DNA from: Thalassovita autumnalis
Lineage (GTDB): Bacteria > Pseudomonadota > Alphaproteobacteria > Rhodobacterales > Rhodobacteraceae
DNA length: 64,000 bases
Direction of reading: 5' to 3'
NCBI RefSeq assembly: GCF_001458255.1
Contig: NZ_CYSB01000037.1
Coordinates: 33,801 to 97,800, forward strand
In this document: positions 54,870 through 63,991 of the stretch, piece after piece
How the letters are laid out: every line of letters starts with the position of its first letter
How positions within the stretch are numbered: position 1 is the first letter of the stretch
Position numbers and translations under genes: made by a program
The notes under the pieces: generated by a model
Seen by the model: only the letters and a program-made list of their open reading frames with translations
The model's database searches: none
What the model was told of the DNA's origin: nothing

Positions 54870-55535
54870 TCAACTCTGCGGAGTCACGCTGTCCTCGGCC
54901 GAATATAGGAACGCCATCGAGCCAATCTCCACATTCGGATACAGATCGTTTATGTGCGCCATGACCATCCGGACGCAACCGGAACTTGCTCGGCCGCCGA
55001 TGCTTCGCGGCTGTGGTGTACCATGGATGCGCAGATAGGTGTCTCGGTCCCCGACAAAGAGATAAAGCGCCCGTGACCCGAGCGCGTTCTCAGGTCCGGG
55101 TTCCATACCGTCAGCGATATCGGCGTAGAGCTCCGGGTCGCGGTCAATCATGTTCTGTGTTGGCTGCCAATGCGGCCACCTGACCTTGCGCTTAATCGTG
55201 TAGACACCCGGCTCATAAAGTTTGCCACGAGCAATCGCTACGCCATAGCGCATCGCCGTTCCGCCTTCCTCGATATGGTAAAGATAGCGCGCAACAGCAT
55301 CGACATGGATGTCACCGGCCACAAGACCATCTTTAGCTACAACCCGCTGCGGCAGAAAGCGCGGATGCAGGCCCCACGGGTTTGATGTGGCTGGATTATA
55401 GCCCGGCGGTGTAACCTGTGCATCCCAAGCAGCCTTTTCCGCTTCAGTGGGCCAGGTGTCAGCGAGGAGCGGACTCGAGATAGACGCCGAGAACAATGCG
55501 GTAGTCGTCTGGATGAAGTGTCGTCTTGTCAGCAT
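54870..55535 (-). CDS. L,D-transpeptidase (YkuD family)
   Basis: A 221-residue secreted enzyme: Tat-like signal (RRHFIQTTTALF), then a YkuD domain with the catalytic HGTP...SSGCVRM signature near residues 170-190. It forms 3-3 cross-links or attaches proteins to peptidoglycan. Driven by the MerR-type promoter at 55594, so cell-wall remodelling is likely metal-induced. Confidence 0.9.
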   Translation of the reverse strand: MLTRRHFIQTTTALFSASISSPLLADTWPTEAEKAAWDAQVTPPGYNPATSNPWGLHPRFLPQRVVAKDGLVAGDIHVDAVARYLYHIEEGGTAMRYGVAIARGKLYEPGVYTIKRKVRWPHWQPTQNMIDRDPELYADIADGMEPGPENALGSRALYLFVGDRDTYLRIHGTPQPRSIGGRASSGCVRMVMAHINDLYPNVEIGSMAFLYSAEDSVTPQS

Positions 55536-55593
55536 GTATCGTGCTCCGCGCAGTTTCTATTTCGGTGTCGGATCTGTCAGATCGATTTGCTCC

Positions 55594-55624
55594 ACGCTAA
55601 AACGTCTAGCAACTAGAGGTTCAA
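55594..55624 (-). promoter_or_regulatory. MerR-type promoter of the L,D-transpeptidase gene
   Basis: Leftward -35 TTGAAC and -10 TAGCGT with a 19-nt spacer containing CTCTAGTTGCTAGACG. Confidence 0.72.
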
Positions 55625-55737
55625 GGGTTAAATTTTCACTTAACCGCGAGAAGCAGAGGGTTGAATAGCGATTTCAATGCTAGACGTTCACGCGCCAACT
55701 GGGTCAGCAAAGGGCTAAATCCAAAAAGGCTTCTCTA

Positions 55738-56805
55738 CTATATCGTTGCACGCCACATCCGATAGCGCCCCTGCCCGGTCACCTCACGGATCAGACCCCG
55801 CGCTTCCAACCAGCCAAGGTTGCGCTGGACGGCGGCGCGGCTGGCGCCAGTCAAGATTTCGGTCATCGGTGCAGAGACGAGTGGCCACTCGGTCAGTAAG
55901 GCGCGGAGAGCAGGTGGCGTCTTGCCCGAGAGCGGTGCCATTTCGGCGTCTGCGCGCATAGCCCATGCCTCTATGTCGTCTAGGTGCCGCATCGCGCTCA
56001 AGGATGCTGTCATCATCCCATCGAGCCAACGCGCCAGACGGTCAGCGGGTGGGCCGCCAGCGCGCAGCCCCCCTGATCCGCCCATGGCCAGAGGTGCAAA
56101 GACTGCCCCCCTTCCCTCACCGGCCGCAATCCTTGCGGCTGTGACTGCCGCCTCCATCCCGTCTCCGTGCTGTCCAAGACCAGCGAGGTTCCAGAGGTGG
56201 AAACCCATGCAGGCGCGGCTGATCGGATGCAGATCGACAGCTCGCGCCATCAGATCCAGCCAGCCGCTCGCACGATTCATGAAAGGTTCGGCATCATCAC
56301 CAAGGTTCTCGGGGTCGCGGCGGTCGAGAAAGGCGGAAAGGTCCACCTCGGGCCCCGGCCCGCCGCTCAAACGGCGAACTGCCCATCCGACACGCGCGAG
56401 TGCTGCGGTGTCCTCCTGAACGCCTGACAGGCGCATGGATATCCAAAGAGCAAGGCGATCCGGGACGATACGATCACCCACAAACCAGCTGAGGTCAGCT
56501 GCCTCGATCAGGGCAAGCCTGTGTCGCCATCCTTCGGGGCCGCGCTTCAGGCGGTCGTCCAGCGCGCCGACGCGACCAGCTACACTGGCAAGACGCGCGG
56601 CGAGACCCGCCTCTGCTTTCCGCCATTCATCAAGGACTTCGGTTTCGCGCGGTTCGGCCCGTGGTCCGGGCGGCAGATAATCCGGCTCCTCTTCCATGGG
56701 ACCGGGCAAGAACCAAAGATCGTCCTCGGACGACTGTTCCACCCCCTCAGCATCGAGAAAGAGAGCGTCCGATTCATCATGAAAGGCAGGCGCTTGAGGC
56801 TTCAT
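55738..56805 (-). CDS. DUF1612/HTH plasmid-associated protein (RHE_PE00001-like)
   Basis: A 355-residue protein with an acidic N-terminus, a DUF1612-like central part (GWRHRLALIEAADLSWFVGDRIV) and a C-terminal helix-turn-helix (ASRAAVQRNLGWLEARGLIREVTGQGRYR). Such proteins are common on alphaproteobacterial plasmids next to resolvases; their function is unknown. Divergent from the resolvase gene. Confidence 0.7.
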   Translation of the reverse strand: MKPQAPAFHDESDALFLDAEGVEQSSEDDLWFLPGPMEEEPDYLPPGPRAEPRETEVLDEWRKAEAGLAARLASVAGRVGALDDRLKRGPEGWRHRLALIEAADLSWFVGDRIVPDRLALWISMRLSGVQEDTAALARVGWAVRRLSGGPGPEVDLSAFLDRRDPENLGDDAEPFMNRASGWLDLMARAVDLHPISRACMGFHLWNLAGLGQHGDGMEAAVTAARIAAGEGRGAVFAPLAMGGSGGLRAGGPPADRLARWLDGMMTASLSAMRHLDDIEAWAMRADAEMAPLSGKTPPALRALLTEWPLVSAPMTEILTGASRAAVQRNLGWLEARGLIREVTGQGRYRMWRATI

Positions 56806-57031
56806 ATGTGCAAAATACTGGATTTTTGCATTTTACCCAAGGGTTTTGTCAGAGTGGACCCACGCTTCTTAGATAGCACGCGCGGGCGATGGTCGGCGAG
56901 GGCTCTCTGATCGCGCTCAGCGCAAGGAAACCAAGGGTTTTTGGACGAGCACGACGAGCGAGCACTTACTTGCTTTCGTTTACAAACGGTCGTTTAGTAG
57001 CGATACTGTAAATTGCAAATGGCCCGTTTTC
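56806..57031. promoter_or_regulatory. divergent spacer with a possible resolvase site
   Basis: Contains the interrupted palindrome CGTTT-AC-AAACG at about 56977-56988, followed by another TCGTTTAG half-site. Serine resolvases usually bind beside their own gene, so this is a candidate res region. I cannot define subsites. Confidence 0.35.
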
Positions 57032-57913
57032 ATGCCCCTGATCGGCTACGCCCGCGTTTCCACTGAGGATCAGACCCCCCTGCCCCAGTCTGAGGCTCTG
57101 CAAACTGCGGGATGTGTCGAAATCCATGAAGAGCACGCCTCAGGCGGCAATCGCGCGCGACCGGTGCTGGCGCGCGTTCTCGAACGCGTCCGGAGCGGTG
57201 ATACGCTGGTCGTTGTGCGGATCGACCGGCTTGCGCGGTCTCTGTCGCACTTGCTGGAGGTGATCGAGCGTCTGGAGGCCAAGGGAGCTTTCTTCCGCTC
57301 GCTGCAGGACCCGATCGACACCGCTTCCCCGCAGGGCAAGTTCACATTGCAGGTTCTGGGCGCCGCGGCCGAGTTCGAGCGCGCGCTGATACGTGAGCGC
57401 ACAAAGGCCGGGCTTGCCTCTGCCCGCGCCAAGGGCCGCGTTGGTGGCAATCCTGGGCTACGCGCCAAGGATCCCGCTGCGCTGCGCAAGGTGCGGCTGG
57501 CACGACAGGACGGCTACATGGAGCGCCTGAACGAAACCGCGCAGGATTGGGTGCCCCACGTGCGACGCCTGCGGCCGGATATGGCCTGGGAAGATGTATT
57601 GCGAATCATTAATGGCCCCCTGCCCCACGACAGGCACTGGACCCAAAGCCGCCTACTCCGTGCTGTGAAAGCCTATGTCCGCGACGGCTTTCTACCAGAT
57701 GCAGTGCTTGGCCGCGCCGGACGCCGCGAAACCGATGACCGCCTGCCGGCTATCGTGGCTGCCATCAAAGGCTCAGACCCCGAAATAACACTGCAGGCGA
57801 TATGCGACCGGCTGGAATCGCTGCGTGAGCGCACCCCTCGAGGGCGCACTAGCTGGCAGCCGTCTTCGGTCAAAATGCTGCTTGAGCGTGCGGAAAAGTT
57901 GGGGCTCCTCTGA
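57032..57913 (+). CDS. serine recombinase/resolvase
   Basis: A 293-residue resolvase: N-terminal catalytic domain with IGYARVSTEDQ (nucleophile Ser), DTLVVVRIDRLARS and ERALIRERTKAGL, then an extended C-terminal region of ~150 residues in place of a plain HTH. It may resolve plasmid multimers. Adjacent to repABC. ATG at 57032. Confidence 0.9.
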   Translation: MPLIGYARVSTEDQTPLPQSEALQTAGCVEIHEEHASGGNRARPVLARVLERVRSGDTLVVVRIDRLARSLSHLLEVIERLEAKGAFFRSLQDPIDTASPQGKFTLQVLGAAAEFERALIRERTKAGLASARAKGRVGGNPGLRAKDPAALRKVRLARQDGYMERLNETAQDWVPHVRRLRPDMAWEDVLRIINGPLPHDRHWTQSRLLRAVKAYVRDGFLPDAVLGRAGRRETDDRLPAIVAAIKGSDPEITLQAICDRLESLRERTPRGRTSWQPSSVKMLLERAEKLGLL

Positions 57914-57963
57914 ACACGACACTTGTGTTGGCCTAACGGATTGCCACTAAATCTAGAAAGTGC

Positions 57964-57992
57964 TTGCACGAATCTGGCTGCTCGGGCAATAG
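57964..57992 (+). promoter_or_regulatory. possible repABC promoter
   Basis: TTGCAC and CAATAG lie 17 nt apart, 56 nt before the repA ATG. The -10 is weak; the placement is plausible. Confidence 0.35.
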
Positions 57993-58047
57993 TCTCGAAA
58001 AATAACGCGCGGTCACATAAAAAACGCGCCCACGGATCGGGGCAGAC

Positions 58048-59241
58048 ATGAGCGAAGCAGAACAGGATCTAGATATCGCCATCGGGCACTACGCGGAACT
58101 TCTCGCGTCGAACCTGCATGCTCAGCGCGCTGCACACTTCCCACCAGATGCAAAGAAGGTGATGCGCACTTTGACCAGCGGCGAAGCTGCTGAGCTCCTT
58201 GGCGTCGACCATACCTATCTTCGGAAGCTTCATCGAGAAGGAAAGATCGTTGACGTCGAGACGACGGCTGGAAGTCATCGTCGCTATACGCTCGACGATA
58301 TCTGGGAAATCCGGCAGACGCTTGAAGGAAACGCAAAAAAGTCTGGAACTTACGTGCCTGGTCGTCGCGACAGTGACGAGCTTCAAGTCATTTCAGTGGT
58401 GAACTTCAAGGGCGGGTCCGGCAAAACGACGACGTCTGCTCACCTCGCTCAGCGCTTGGCGCTCAAGGGGTACAGGGTTCTTGCAATCGACCTCGACCCC
58501 CAAGCATCTCTTTCGGCTCTTCACGGAATCCAGCCAGAACTCGACCTCATGGAGGGCGGAACCCTCTATGATGCCGTTCGCTATGACGATCCGGTTCCGA
58601 TCGCCGAAGTGATCCGCAAGACCTACATCCGCGGCCTTGATCTTATCCCGGGCAACCTTGAACTCATGGAGTTCGAGCACGAGACGCCTGCTGCAATCCA
58701 GCGAGGCGGAGCGAAGGCGTTCTTCGCGAGAGTTCACGACGCACTCGATAGTGTTGAAGCGAACTACGACGTTGTTGTGATCGACTGTCCGCCGCAGCTT
58801 GGCTTCCTGACCATGTCTGCCCTATCCGCGTCCTCAGGGGTCCTGGTTACGGTCCACCCGCAGATGCTCGACCTCATGTCCATGTCGCAGTTCCTGCGGA
58901 TGACGGCCGACCTGTTGGGCGTGATCCGCGATGCAGGCGCCAACCTGCGGTTCGATTGGCTGCGCTTTTTGCCAACGCGATACAAAGTCGGCGACGCACC
59001 ACAAACCGAAGTCATCGCTTTCATTCGAGGGCTATTTGGGAGGTCGGTCCTGACCAACCACATGGTTGAGTCGACCGCGATTTCTGATGCCGGCTTGACC
59101 AAGCAAACGCTCTACGAAGCTGACAAGAAGGACTTCACGCGTCAGACGTTTGATCGTGCGATCGAATCTATGAACGCAGTGAACGATGAGATCGCTGAAA
59201 TCATCCAGAACACATGGGGGCGGAATGGCAAGAAAGCCTAA
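58048..59241 (+). CDS. repA: RepA/ParA plasmid partition ATPase
   Basis: A 397-residue ParA-type ATPase with an N-terminal helix-turn-helix (SGEAAELLGVDHTYLRKL), Walker A NFKGGSGKTTTS near residue 118, AIDLDPQASLS, and VVIDCPPQLGFLT. With RepB it segregates the plasmid and represses the repABC operon. ATG at 58048. Confidence 0.95.
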   Translation: MSEAEQDLDIAIGHYAELLASNLHAQRAAHFPPDAKKVMRTLTSGEAAELLGVDHTYLRKLHREGKIVDVETTAGSHRRYTLDDIWEIRQTLEGNAKKSGTYVPGRRDSDELQVISVVNFKGGSGKTTTSAHLAQRLALKGYRVLAIDLDPQASLSALHGIQPELDLMEGGTLYDAVRYDDPVPIAEVIRKTYIRGLDLIPGNLELMEFEHETPAAIQRGGAKAFFARVHDALDSVEANYDVVVIDCPPQLGFLTMSALSASSGVLVTVHPQMLDLMSMSQFLRMTADLLGVIRDAGANLRFDWLRFLPTRYKVGDAPQTEVIAFIRGLFGRSVLTNHMVESTAISDAGLTKQTLYEADKKDFTRQTFDRAIESMNAVNDEIAEIIQNTWGRNGKKA

Positions 59242-60154
59242 ACTTGGCCTGCCGCTGCAGACCCTTCGCAACGCTCCTGACGCTCTTGAAGGGCGCCGAC
59301 TGCGTGGCGGTGTATTTGAGATCGATCCGGCGCAGATTGTGACCGAAGGCCGCTTGGATGACAGGCTTCAGATCGAAGTTGAGGGCCTGAAGAACTCTAT
59401 TTCCAAGAACGGTCAGCGTGTGCCTGTCTTGGTCCGCCCACTGGAAGGCGATCGCTACAACCTGATCTACGGCCGTAGACGCTTGGAAGCATGTCGCGAA
59501 CTCGGTATCAAAGTTCGAGCCATCGTCACAGAGGTTGAGGGTGATCAAGCGCTTCGTGATCAGCTTCTCGAGAACCAAGAGCGTCGTGATCTGAGCTTTA
59601 TTGAACGTGCGCTTGTTGCGACAGCGCTTTTGGACGGTGATCATCTGGAAGGGGCTGAGCGCACCAATCGAGGTGTCGCCGAAGTCCTTAACCTCCACGA
59701 AGCTGGGGTTTCACAGCTCTTGAGCGTCGTTCGGACGGTCGGCGAGGATCTCATCCAGGCAATTGGTGCAGCTCCTGGGATTGGTCGCCCGAGATGGGAA
59801 GAGCTCAAAAAGGCTTTGGGTGCCTACGACGGTGATCGGGACCAGCTGCTAGCCATAGCTCATGCAGCCAAGTCCGAAAGTTCCGGCTCGGTCGATGAGG
59901 TTTCTGAGCGTGCGTTTCTCGCAGTTCTGGCAGCTGCGAAGAGCGCAGAGAAGAAAGCAAGCCCGTCTAGAAAGGGTGTGCCTGCTTTGGCGATCCCCGG
60001 TGTTGGAGCTGCGACGGTCAAGACCGGCCGCCAAGGCAAGCAGCTCAAACTTGATCTAACTACGGATGAACCTGATTTTATCAGCTGGTTGGAGGGCAAC
60101 GCCCCAAAGCTGATTACCGAGCTTCATGAGCGCTGGAAGCGTTCAGGAGACTGA
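59225..60154 (+). CDS. repB: RepB/ParB centromere-binding protein
   Basis: A 309-residue ParB: VLVRPLEGDRYNLIYGRRRLEA, LLENQERRDLSFIERALVA and the helix-turn-helix around RGVAEVLNLHEAGVSQLL. It binds parS and works with RepA. ATG at 59225 overlaps repA by 17 nt. Confidence 0.95.
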   Translation: MARKPKLGLPLQTLRNAPDALEGRRLRGGVFEIDPAQIVTEGRLDDRLQIEVEGLKNSISKNGQRVPVLVRPLEGDRYNLIYGRRRLEACRELGIKVRAIVTEVEGDQALRDQLLENQERRDLSFIERALVATALLDGDHLEGAERTNRGVAEVLNLHEAGVSQLLSVVRTVGEDLIQAIGAAPGIGRPRWEELKKALGAYDGDRDQLLAIAHAAKSESSGSVDEVSERAFLAVLAAAKSAEKKASPSRKGVPALAIPGVGAATVKTGRQGKQLKLDLTTDEPDFISWLEGNAPKLITELHERWKRSGD

Positions 60155-60191
60155 GGAAGAGCAACCAACAAGAAGGAGGCACGATACAGGC

Positions 60192-60230
60192 AAAAAGAAA
60201 AAGGCCCCGAGAAGCTAGCTTCACGAGACC
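60192..60230 (-). terminator. Rho-independent terminator of the ctRNA
   Basis: A 28-nt stem-loop with a GAAGCTAGCTTC core, followed on the minus strand by TTTTTCTTTTT. The T-run is on this side only, so it ends the antisense RNA rather than repB. Confidence 0.75.
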
Positions 60231-60281
60231 TTTGTAAGGTTTCGCACCGGGATCAGCCCGCTACAAAATCTCAGTTTTCGC
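60192..60281 (-). ncRNA. counter-transcribed RNA controlling repC (incompatibility RNA)
   Basis: In the repB-repC spacer the minus strand has -35 TTGCGG (60312-60317), a 17-nt spacer and -10 TACAGT (60289-60294), giving a start near 60281. About 50 nt later comes a strong hairpin (60203-60230) followed by a T-rich run (60192-60202). Antisense RNAs of about this size lower RepC synthesis in repABC plasmids. Promoter, terminator and place all agree. Confidence 0.7.
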
Positions 60282-60367
60282 ACTTCTGACTGTAGCGTTC
60301 TGGCCCCTACCCCGCAAGCGCAAAGCGATTCGCGGGCCCTAGAATTTTTGTCTTCGTGGACATTTTC

Positions 60368-61579
60368 ATGGAGTACACACCAATCTCGCCGTTTATGCGG
60401 CCGATTTCGCACGCCCATTTGCGCGTCATTGAGCGACCCGAGGCATCTGTTCCAGCCAGACCCGTTAACAAGTGGGAACTCCTGCGCGAGCTCTCCAAGG
60501 CGCAAGCGGCCTTTGGGGTCTCGGAACGTGATCTGACGGTTTTGCAGGGGCTTCTCAGCTTCTTTCCGGACGATGCGCTTGGCGGGAACGCCGAGATGGT
60601 CGTCTTCCCCTCGAACAAGGCGATCTGTGAGCGCCTGAATGGTATGCCCTGCTCCACGATGCGTCGTCACCTCGCGCGTCTTGTCGAGGCTGGCTTGCTC
60701 CAGCGGCGTGATAGCCCCAATGGGAAGCGCTATGTCCGCAAGCACGGCGAAGACCGCGTTGTCTTTGGCTTCGATCTTTCCCCGCTCTACTGTCAGTCCG
60801 AGGAGATAGCACGGGCCGCAGAGGCCGTACGTGAGGCTGAGGAGCGAGTCAGGCGCCTGAGAGAGGTCGTGAGCCTCATGCGACGCGATCTCGCGGCCCT
60901 CGCCGAGTTCGGAGACGAGATACAGCCAGGCCTAGGCCTCTGGGATCAGCTCCGCGACAAGGCCGCACTCACAGCCCGCGCGCTTCGCCGCAAGCTTTCA
61001 ATTGAGGACCTCGCGGCCTATCGAGCCGACCTTGGAGCTCTTCTCGATCAGGCACGCAACATCATTGATGGCCCTGAAACAGAGGAAATGAACACCAATG
61101 ATGCTCATTCTGAGCGTCACCATCATAATTCAAACAAAGAATCTATAGATCTTGAACCTGCTTTAGAAAAAAGCGGGGCGGCGGCGGGCGTGCCAGATGT
61201 GGATACGAATGAGCCGGTGGCTGACGTTGATGAACAGGACACAAGACACCTGCCAAAGATCCCACTCCACCTAGTGATCGCGGCATGTCCCTCGCTCAAG
61301 ACCTTCTACCAAGGTGAGGTCCGGCATTGGCATCAGCTTTTCGATGCGGCGTGCCATGTGCGCCCAGCCATGGGCATCAGTGCGTCTGCATGGGAAGAAG
61401 CACAGCGGTTCATGGGTCCGGAGCAAGCGTCGATCGTCGTTGCTGCCATGCTGGAACGCTTCGCCGACATAAGATCACCTGGTGGATACTTGCGAGCTCT
61501 GACTGCCAAAGCTGCGGCAGGCGAGTTTTCTTGTGGCCCAATGGTCATGGCATTGATTGGCCGGCGGAACGCGGCTTAA
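60368..61579 (+). CDS. repC: RepC replication initiator
   Basis: A 403-residue initiator: N-terminal winged-helix part with NKWELLRELSKAQAAFGVSE, VVFPSNKAICERLNGMPCST and GKRYVRKHGEDRVVFGFDLS, a coiled-coil stretch (about 150-180), a variable linker (about 240-290) and a C-terminal domain. It starts replication at an origin inside its own gene. ATG at 60368 (a GTG at 60356 is possible). Its stop overlaps a parS site. Confidence 0.95.
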   Translation: MEYTPISPFMRPISHAHLRVIERPEASVPARPVNKWELLRELSKAQAAFGVSERDLTVLQGLLSFFPDDALGGNAEMVVFPSNKAICERLNGMPCSTMRRHLARLVEAGLLQRRDSPNGKRYVRKHGEDRVVFGFDLSPLYCQSEEIARAAEAVREAEERVRRLREVVSLMRRDLAALAEFGDEIQPGLGLWDQLRDKAALTARALRRKLSIEDLAAYRADLGALLDQARNIIDGPETEEMNTNDAHSERHHHNSNKESIDLEPALEKSGAAAGVPDVDTNEPVADVDEQDTRHLPKIPLHLVIAACPSLKTFYQGEVRHWHQLFDAACHVRPAMGISASAWEEAQRFMGPEQASIVVAAMLERFADIRSPGGYLRALTAKAAAGEFSCGPMVMALIGRRNAA

Positions 61580-61589
61580 CAGCTGTTAA
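61576..61589. promoter_or_regulatory. parS site 1 overlapping the repC stop codon
   Basis: TTAACAGCTGTTAA is a perfect 14-nt palindrome that matches the repABC parS form GTTNNCNGCNGNNAAC. Its first bases contain the TAA stop of repC. Confidence 0.82.
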
Positions 61590-61621
61590 ACTCCAATCGC
61601 GTGCGGCTGGCATGGAATAGT

Positions 61622-61635
61622 TTAACAGCTGTTAA
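61622..61635. promoter_or_regulatory. parS site 2
   Basis: A second identical TTAACAGCTGTTAA palindrome 46 nt after the first. Its flank GT on the left gives a slightly better match than site 1. Confidence 0.82.
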
Positions 61636-61639
61636 GTAG

Positions 61640-62799
61640 GCTCTCGGCACACAAACGGTGTTCGAGAGAGAAAAGTTAGGGGGGTTGAGGTGTGGCGGTA
61701 TTTGAGATCGTGAAAGTGGCTTTCGCCTTCGTCGCGGCGAAGATCTGATGACGAGGGCATCCCGATCATCATGGTAAAACCTCAGCTGGTGACCATCGCT
61801 GCCAGTAGCGCAAAGGCGGCTAGCGAAGAACATACAGCGCGTTGCGCTGCAGCCAACCTAGCAGTTGCGCGCCTCCGCGGCCCCTGCCCTTTTCGATGTC
61901 TGAGATCTGATGATGAATACCCTCAACAATTGGCTCTACGCTATCCGGCGCCTGCTGACGGCGATTTGGGTCCTGGCCTCGGATATTCCCTTGGCCTTCA
62001 TCGCTGCTAATGCCTGAGAGGTAGGTTGTGGATGTCTGTTGCATGATATCGTGGCTACGGGCCGTAGCGCACAAGGAGCAGACGATCGATGGTTGCCAAA
62101 ACCGTTTGACCAAGGGCTCGATCCTCGAATTCCCGCGCGCGGGGAAGGGGACCGCGAAACTTCTCAGGCACTTCAATAATGGCGACATGCTGAGCGAGGC
62201 CAGCGGCTTCTCAAGCGCAACAGTTGGTTGCCCGCGGTCCCGCGTTCCGCTGAGTTAGTCGTAGTGGACGACAAGGAAATCGCAGAACAGCGGGTGCAAC
62301 TCAATCTCTTGATTTCATGACACCCAAACTCTTCAAAAGAGTGCTTTGATGTTGGCTGCGGAATAATCTGATCCATTCGACGAATGAAAATGATTTAATA
62401 ACAATAGGTTATTATGTTTTTTAGTGTTCGCGATGAGAAATCATGCCCACAAAAGCCATCATCGACATGGTTTCCCTTTCCAGGGTGCCGATCCGCTGCA
62501 TTGGTGGGAAGCCAAAGCATCAGCACGCTTTGCGAAGAAGTTGGCAGTTGCGGGCCGAATGAGCGGTTTGGGCTATCTCGTGAAGAAGAAACCGCCACAG
62601 GTCTAGCCGATGGGCCCTGTGGAAGTTGTGGTCCCTTCGTACCATTACAGTTCGGTGGCGGTTGGGTGTTTCACGGGTTTGGTCAACGAAAAGTAAAAGT
62701 GTCCTTCGGGTTTTGTGACTGACGGATGAGGGCCTTTGGGGTCCTTCAAATGGGTCCGGACCGGATTCCGGTCTGTCTTTCCTAATGAAGGGCATTCCC
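61640..62799. other. 1.16-kb stretch without a recognisable gene
   Basis: Only short frames of poor composition occur on both strands. One of 60 codons at 62424-62606 is basic and His-rich but has no recognisable motif. Parts near 62380-62430 are AT-rich. I see no transposon end, CRISPR repeat or RNA gene. It may be decayed sequence next to the partition site. Confidence 0.5.
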
Positions 62800-63270
62800 A
62801 TGCAAACAGGTGTCTTGCGCGTGCTGCGCGCGACCGCTGCCTCTTGGTGGCGGCATAGAGAGCTGCGCCGAACCGGCGAGACGGAGCTGGCACGGCAGCT
62901 CGAGCGGACAGCCGTTCTCCGCGATCTCGGCTATCTCAGGCAGGCGGCGTCATTGCCAAACGCGCATGTGATCTGCGGGGAGGGTGGGACATTCCTCCAT
63001 CTCGGGTGGACCGCCGTGTCGACTCTCGCGCCTATCGAGCGCTTCCCCCTGGCCGCTCTTGCGGTCGCCCGAGGGACCCCGTTCATCGATATCCGACCCG
63101 TCACCGATGTTATCGCTTTCGCGAACCTGCCGCGGGTGACGCGGGACGGATCGGTTGACCCTGAACCTTCGGGTTCCGGCAAGTCCGTCTCGCTGACCAC
63201 CTACATCGACATGGTCGAAGGGCTTGGCGCGAGGATCCTCAACGATCCGCGGTCCCATCAGTCAGCCTGA
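62800..63270 (+). CDS. hypothetical protein upstream of ardC
   Basis: A 156-residue protein, basic N-terminal half (SWWRHRELRRTGETELARQLERT) and a plain C-terminal part. No signal peptide or membrane helix. ATG at 62800 with GAAGGG upstream; an ATG at 62785 is also in frame. It lies 40 nt before ardC, suggesting one operon. Family not recognised. Confidence 0.65.
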   Translation: MQTGVLRVLRATAASWWRHRELRRTGETELARQLERTAVLRDLGYLRQAASLPNAHVICGEGGTFLHLGWTAVSTLAPIERFPLAALAVARGTPFIDIRPVTDVIAFANLPRVTRDGSVDPEPSGSGKSVSLTTYIDMVEGLGARILNDPRSHQSA

Positions 63271-63310
63271 TCACCACTTACTCTCACCAAAACTCGAAAG
63301 GAGGCCAGCC

Positions 63311-63991
63311 ATGGCCCGATCCCGCACGCCCAAATTCGATGCCTCCGAGGTCATCACCAACGAAATCATCCGTATCATCGAGCGCGGTGTCCTGCCCTGG
63401 CGCAAGCCCTGGACCGCAGGTGGCAGCTCTCGCCCCCTACGCGTGGGCGGTGAACCCTACCAGGGCGTGAACAACTTCCTGCTGACGATGCGAACTATGA
63501 TGGCGGGCCATAGCTCGCCCTTCTGGATGACGTTGCCGCAGGCCAATGCCTTGGACGCAAAGGTTCGCAAGGGCGAGAAGTCGTCTGTCGTCGTCTACTA
63601 CGGACAAAGCCGGACGAACGCCGCCGATGAGGACGGTCGCAGCGACGGGGATGATCACTCCGAGGAAGCCCGCATCTTTCGCTTCCAGAAATCCTATCGC
63701 GTGTTCAATGCCTGCCAGATCGAGGGCTTGCCCGACAATTTCTACCCTGACCCGGAGCCTGTGCCTGAACATCCGCCGTCCAAGCCCATCCCGCATATGC
63801 AGGCGTTTTTCGATGCCATCGACATCACGACCGTCTTTACGGGCACGGAGGCGTACTATTTGCCCCCCGTGGACAAGGTTTACATGCCGTCCATCACGCG
63901 GTTCCACGACCCGCGCAATTTCTACGGGGCCTGGGCCCATGAGCTGGCCCATAATGCCGAGGTTCGGATTATGCCGCGCCGTTCCTCATAA
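63311..63991 (+). pseudogene. ardC: ArdC-type antirestriction protein, C-terminally truncated
   Basis: The first ~217 residues match ArdC (DUF1738 plus zincin-like domain): ITNEIIRIIERGVLPWRKPW, YQGVNNFLLT, YRVFNACQIEGLP and FYGAWAHELAH. ArdC binds single-stranded DNA and shields incoming plasmids from restriction. Right after HELAH, the zinc site, the frame changes to NAEVRIMPRRSS and stops, whereas ArdC normally continues about 80 residues. The break suggests an insertion at about 63952. Ribosome site AAAGGAGG before the ATG. Confidence 0.8.

Noticed and set aside
62424..62606. 60-codon basic frame in the gene-poor stretch
   Set aside because: No motif, no convincing ribosome site, and overlapped by equally good frames.
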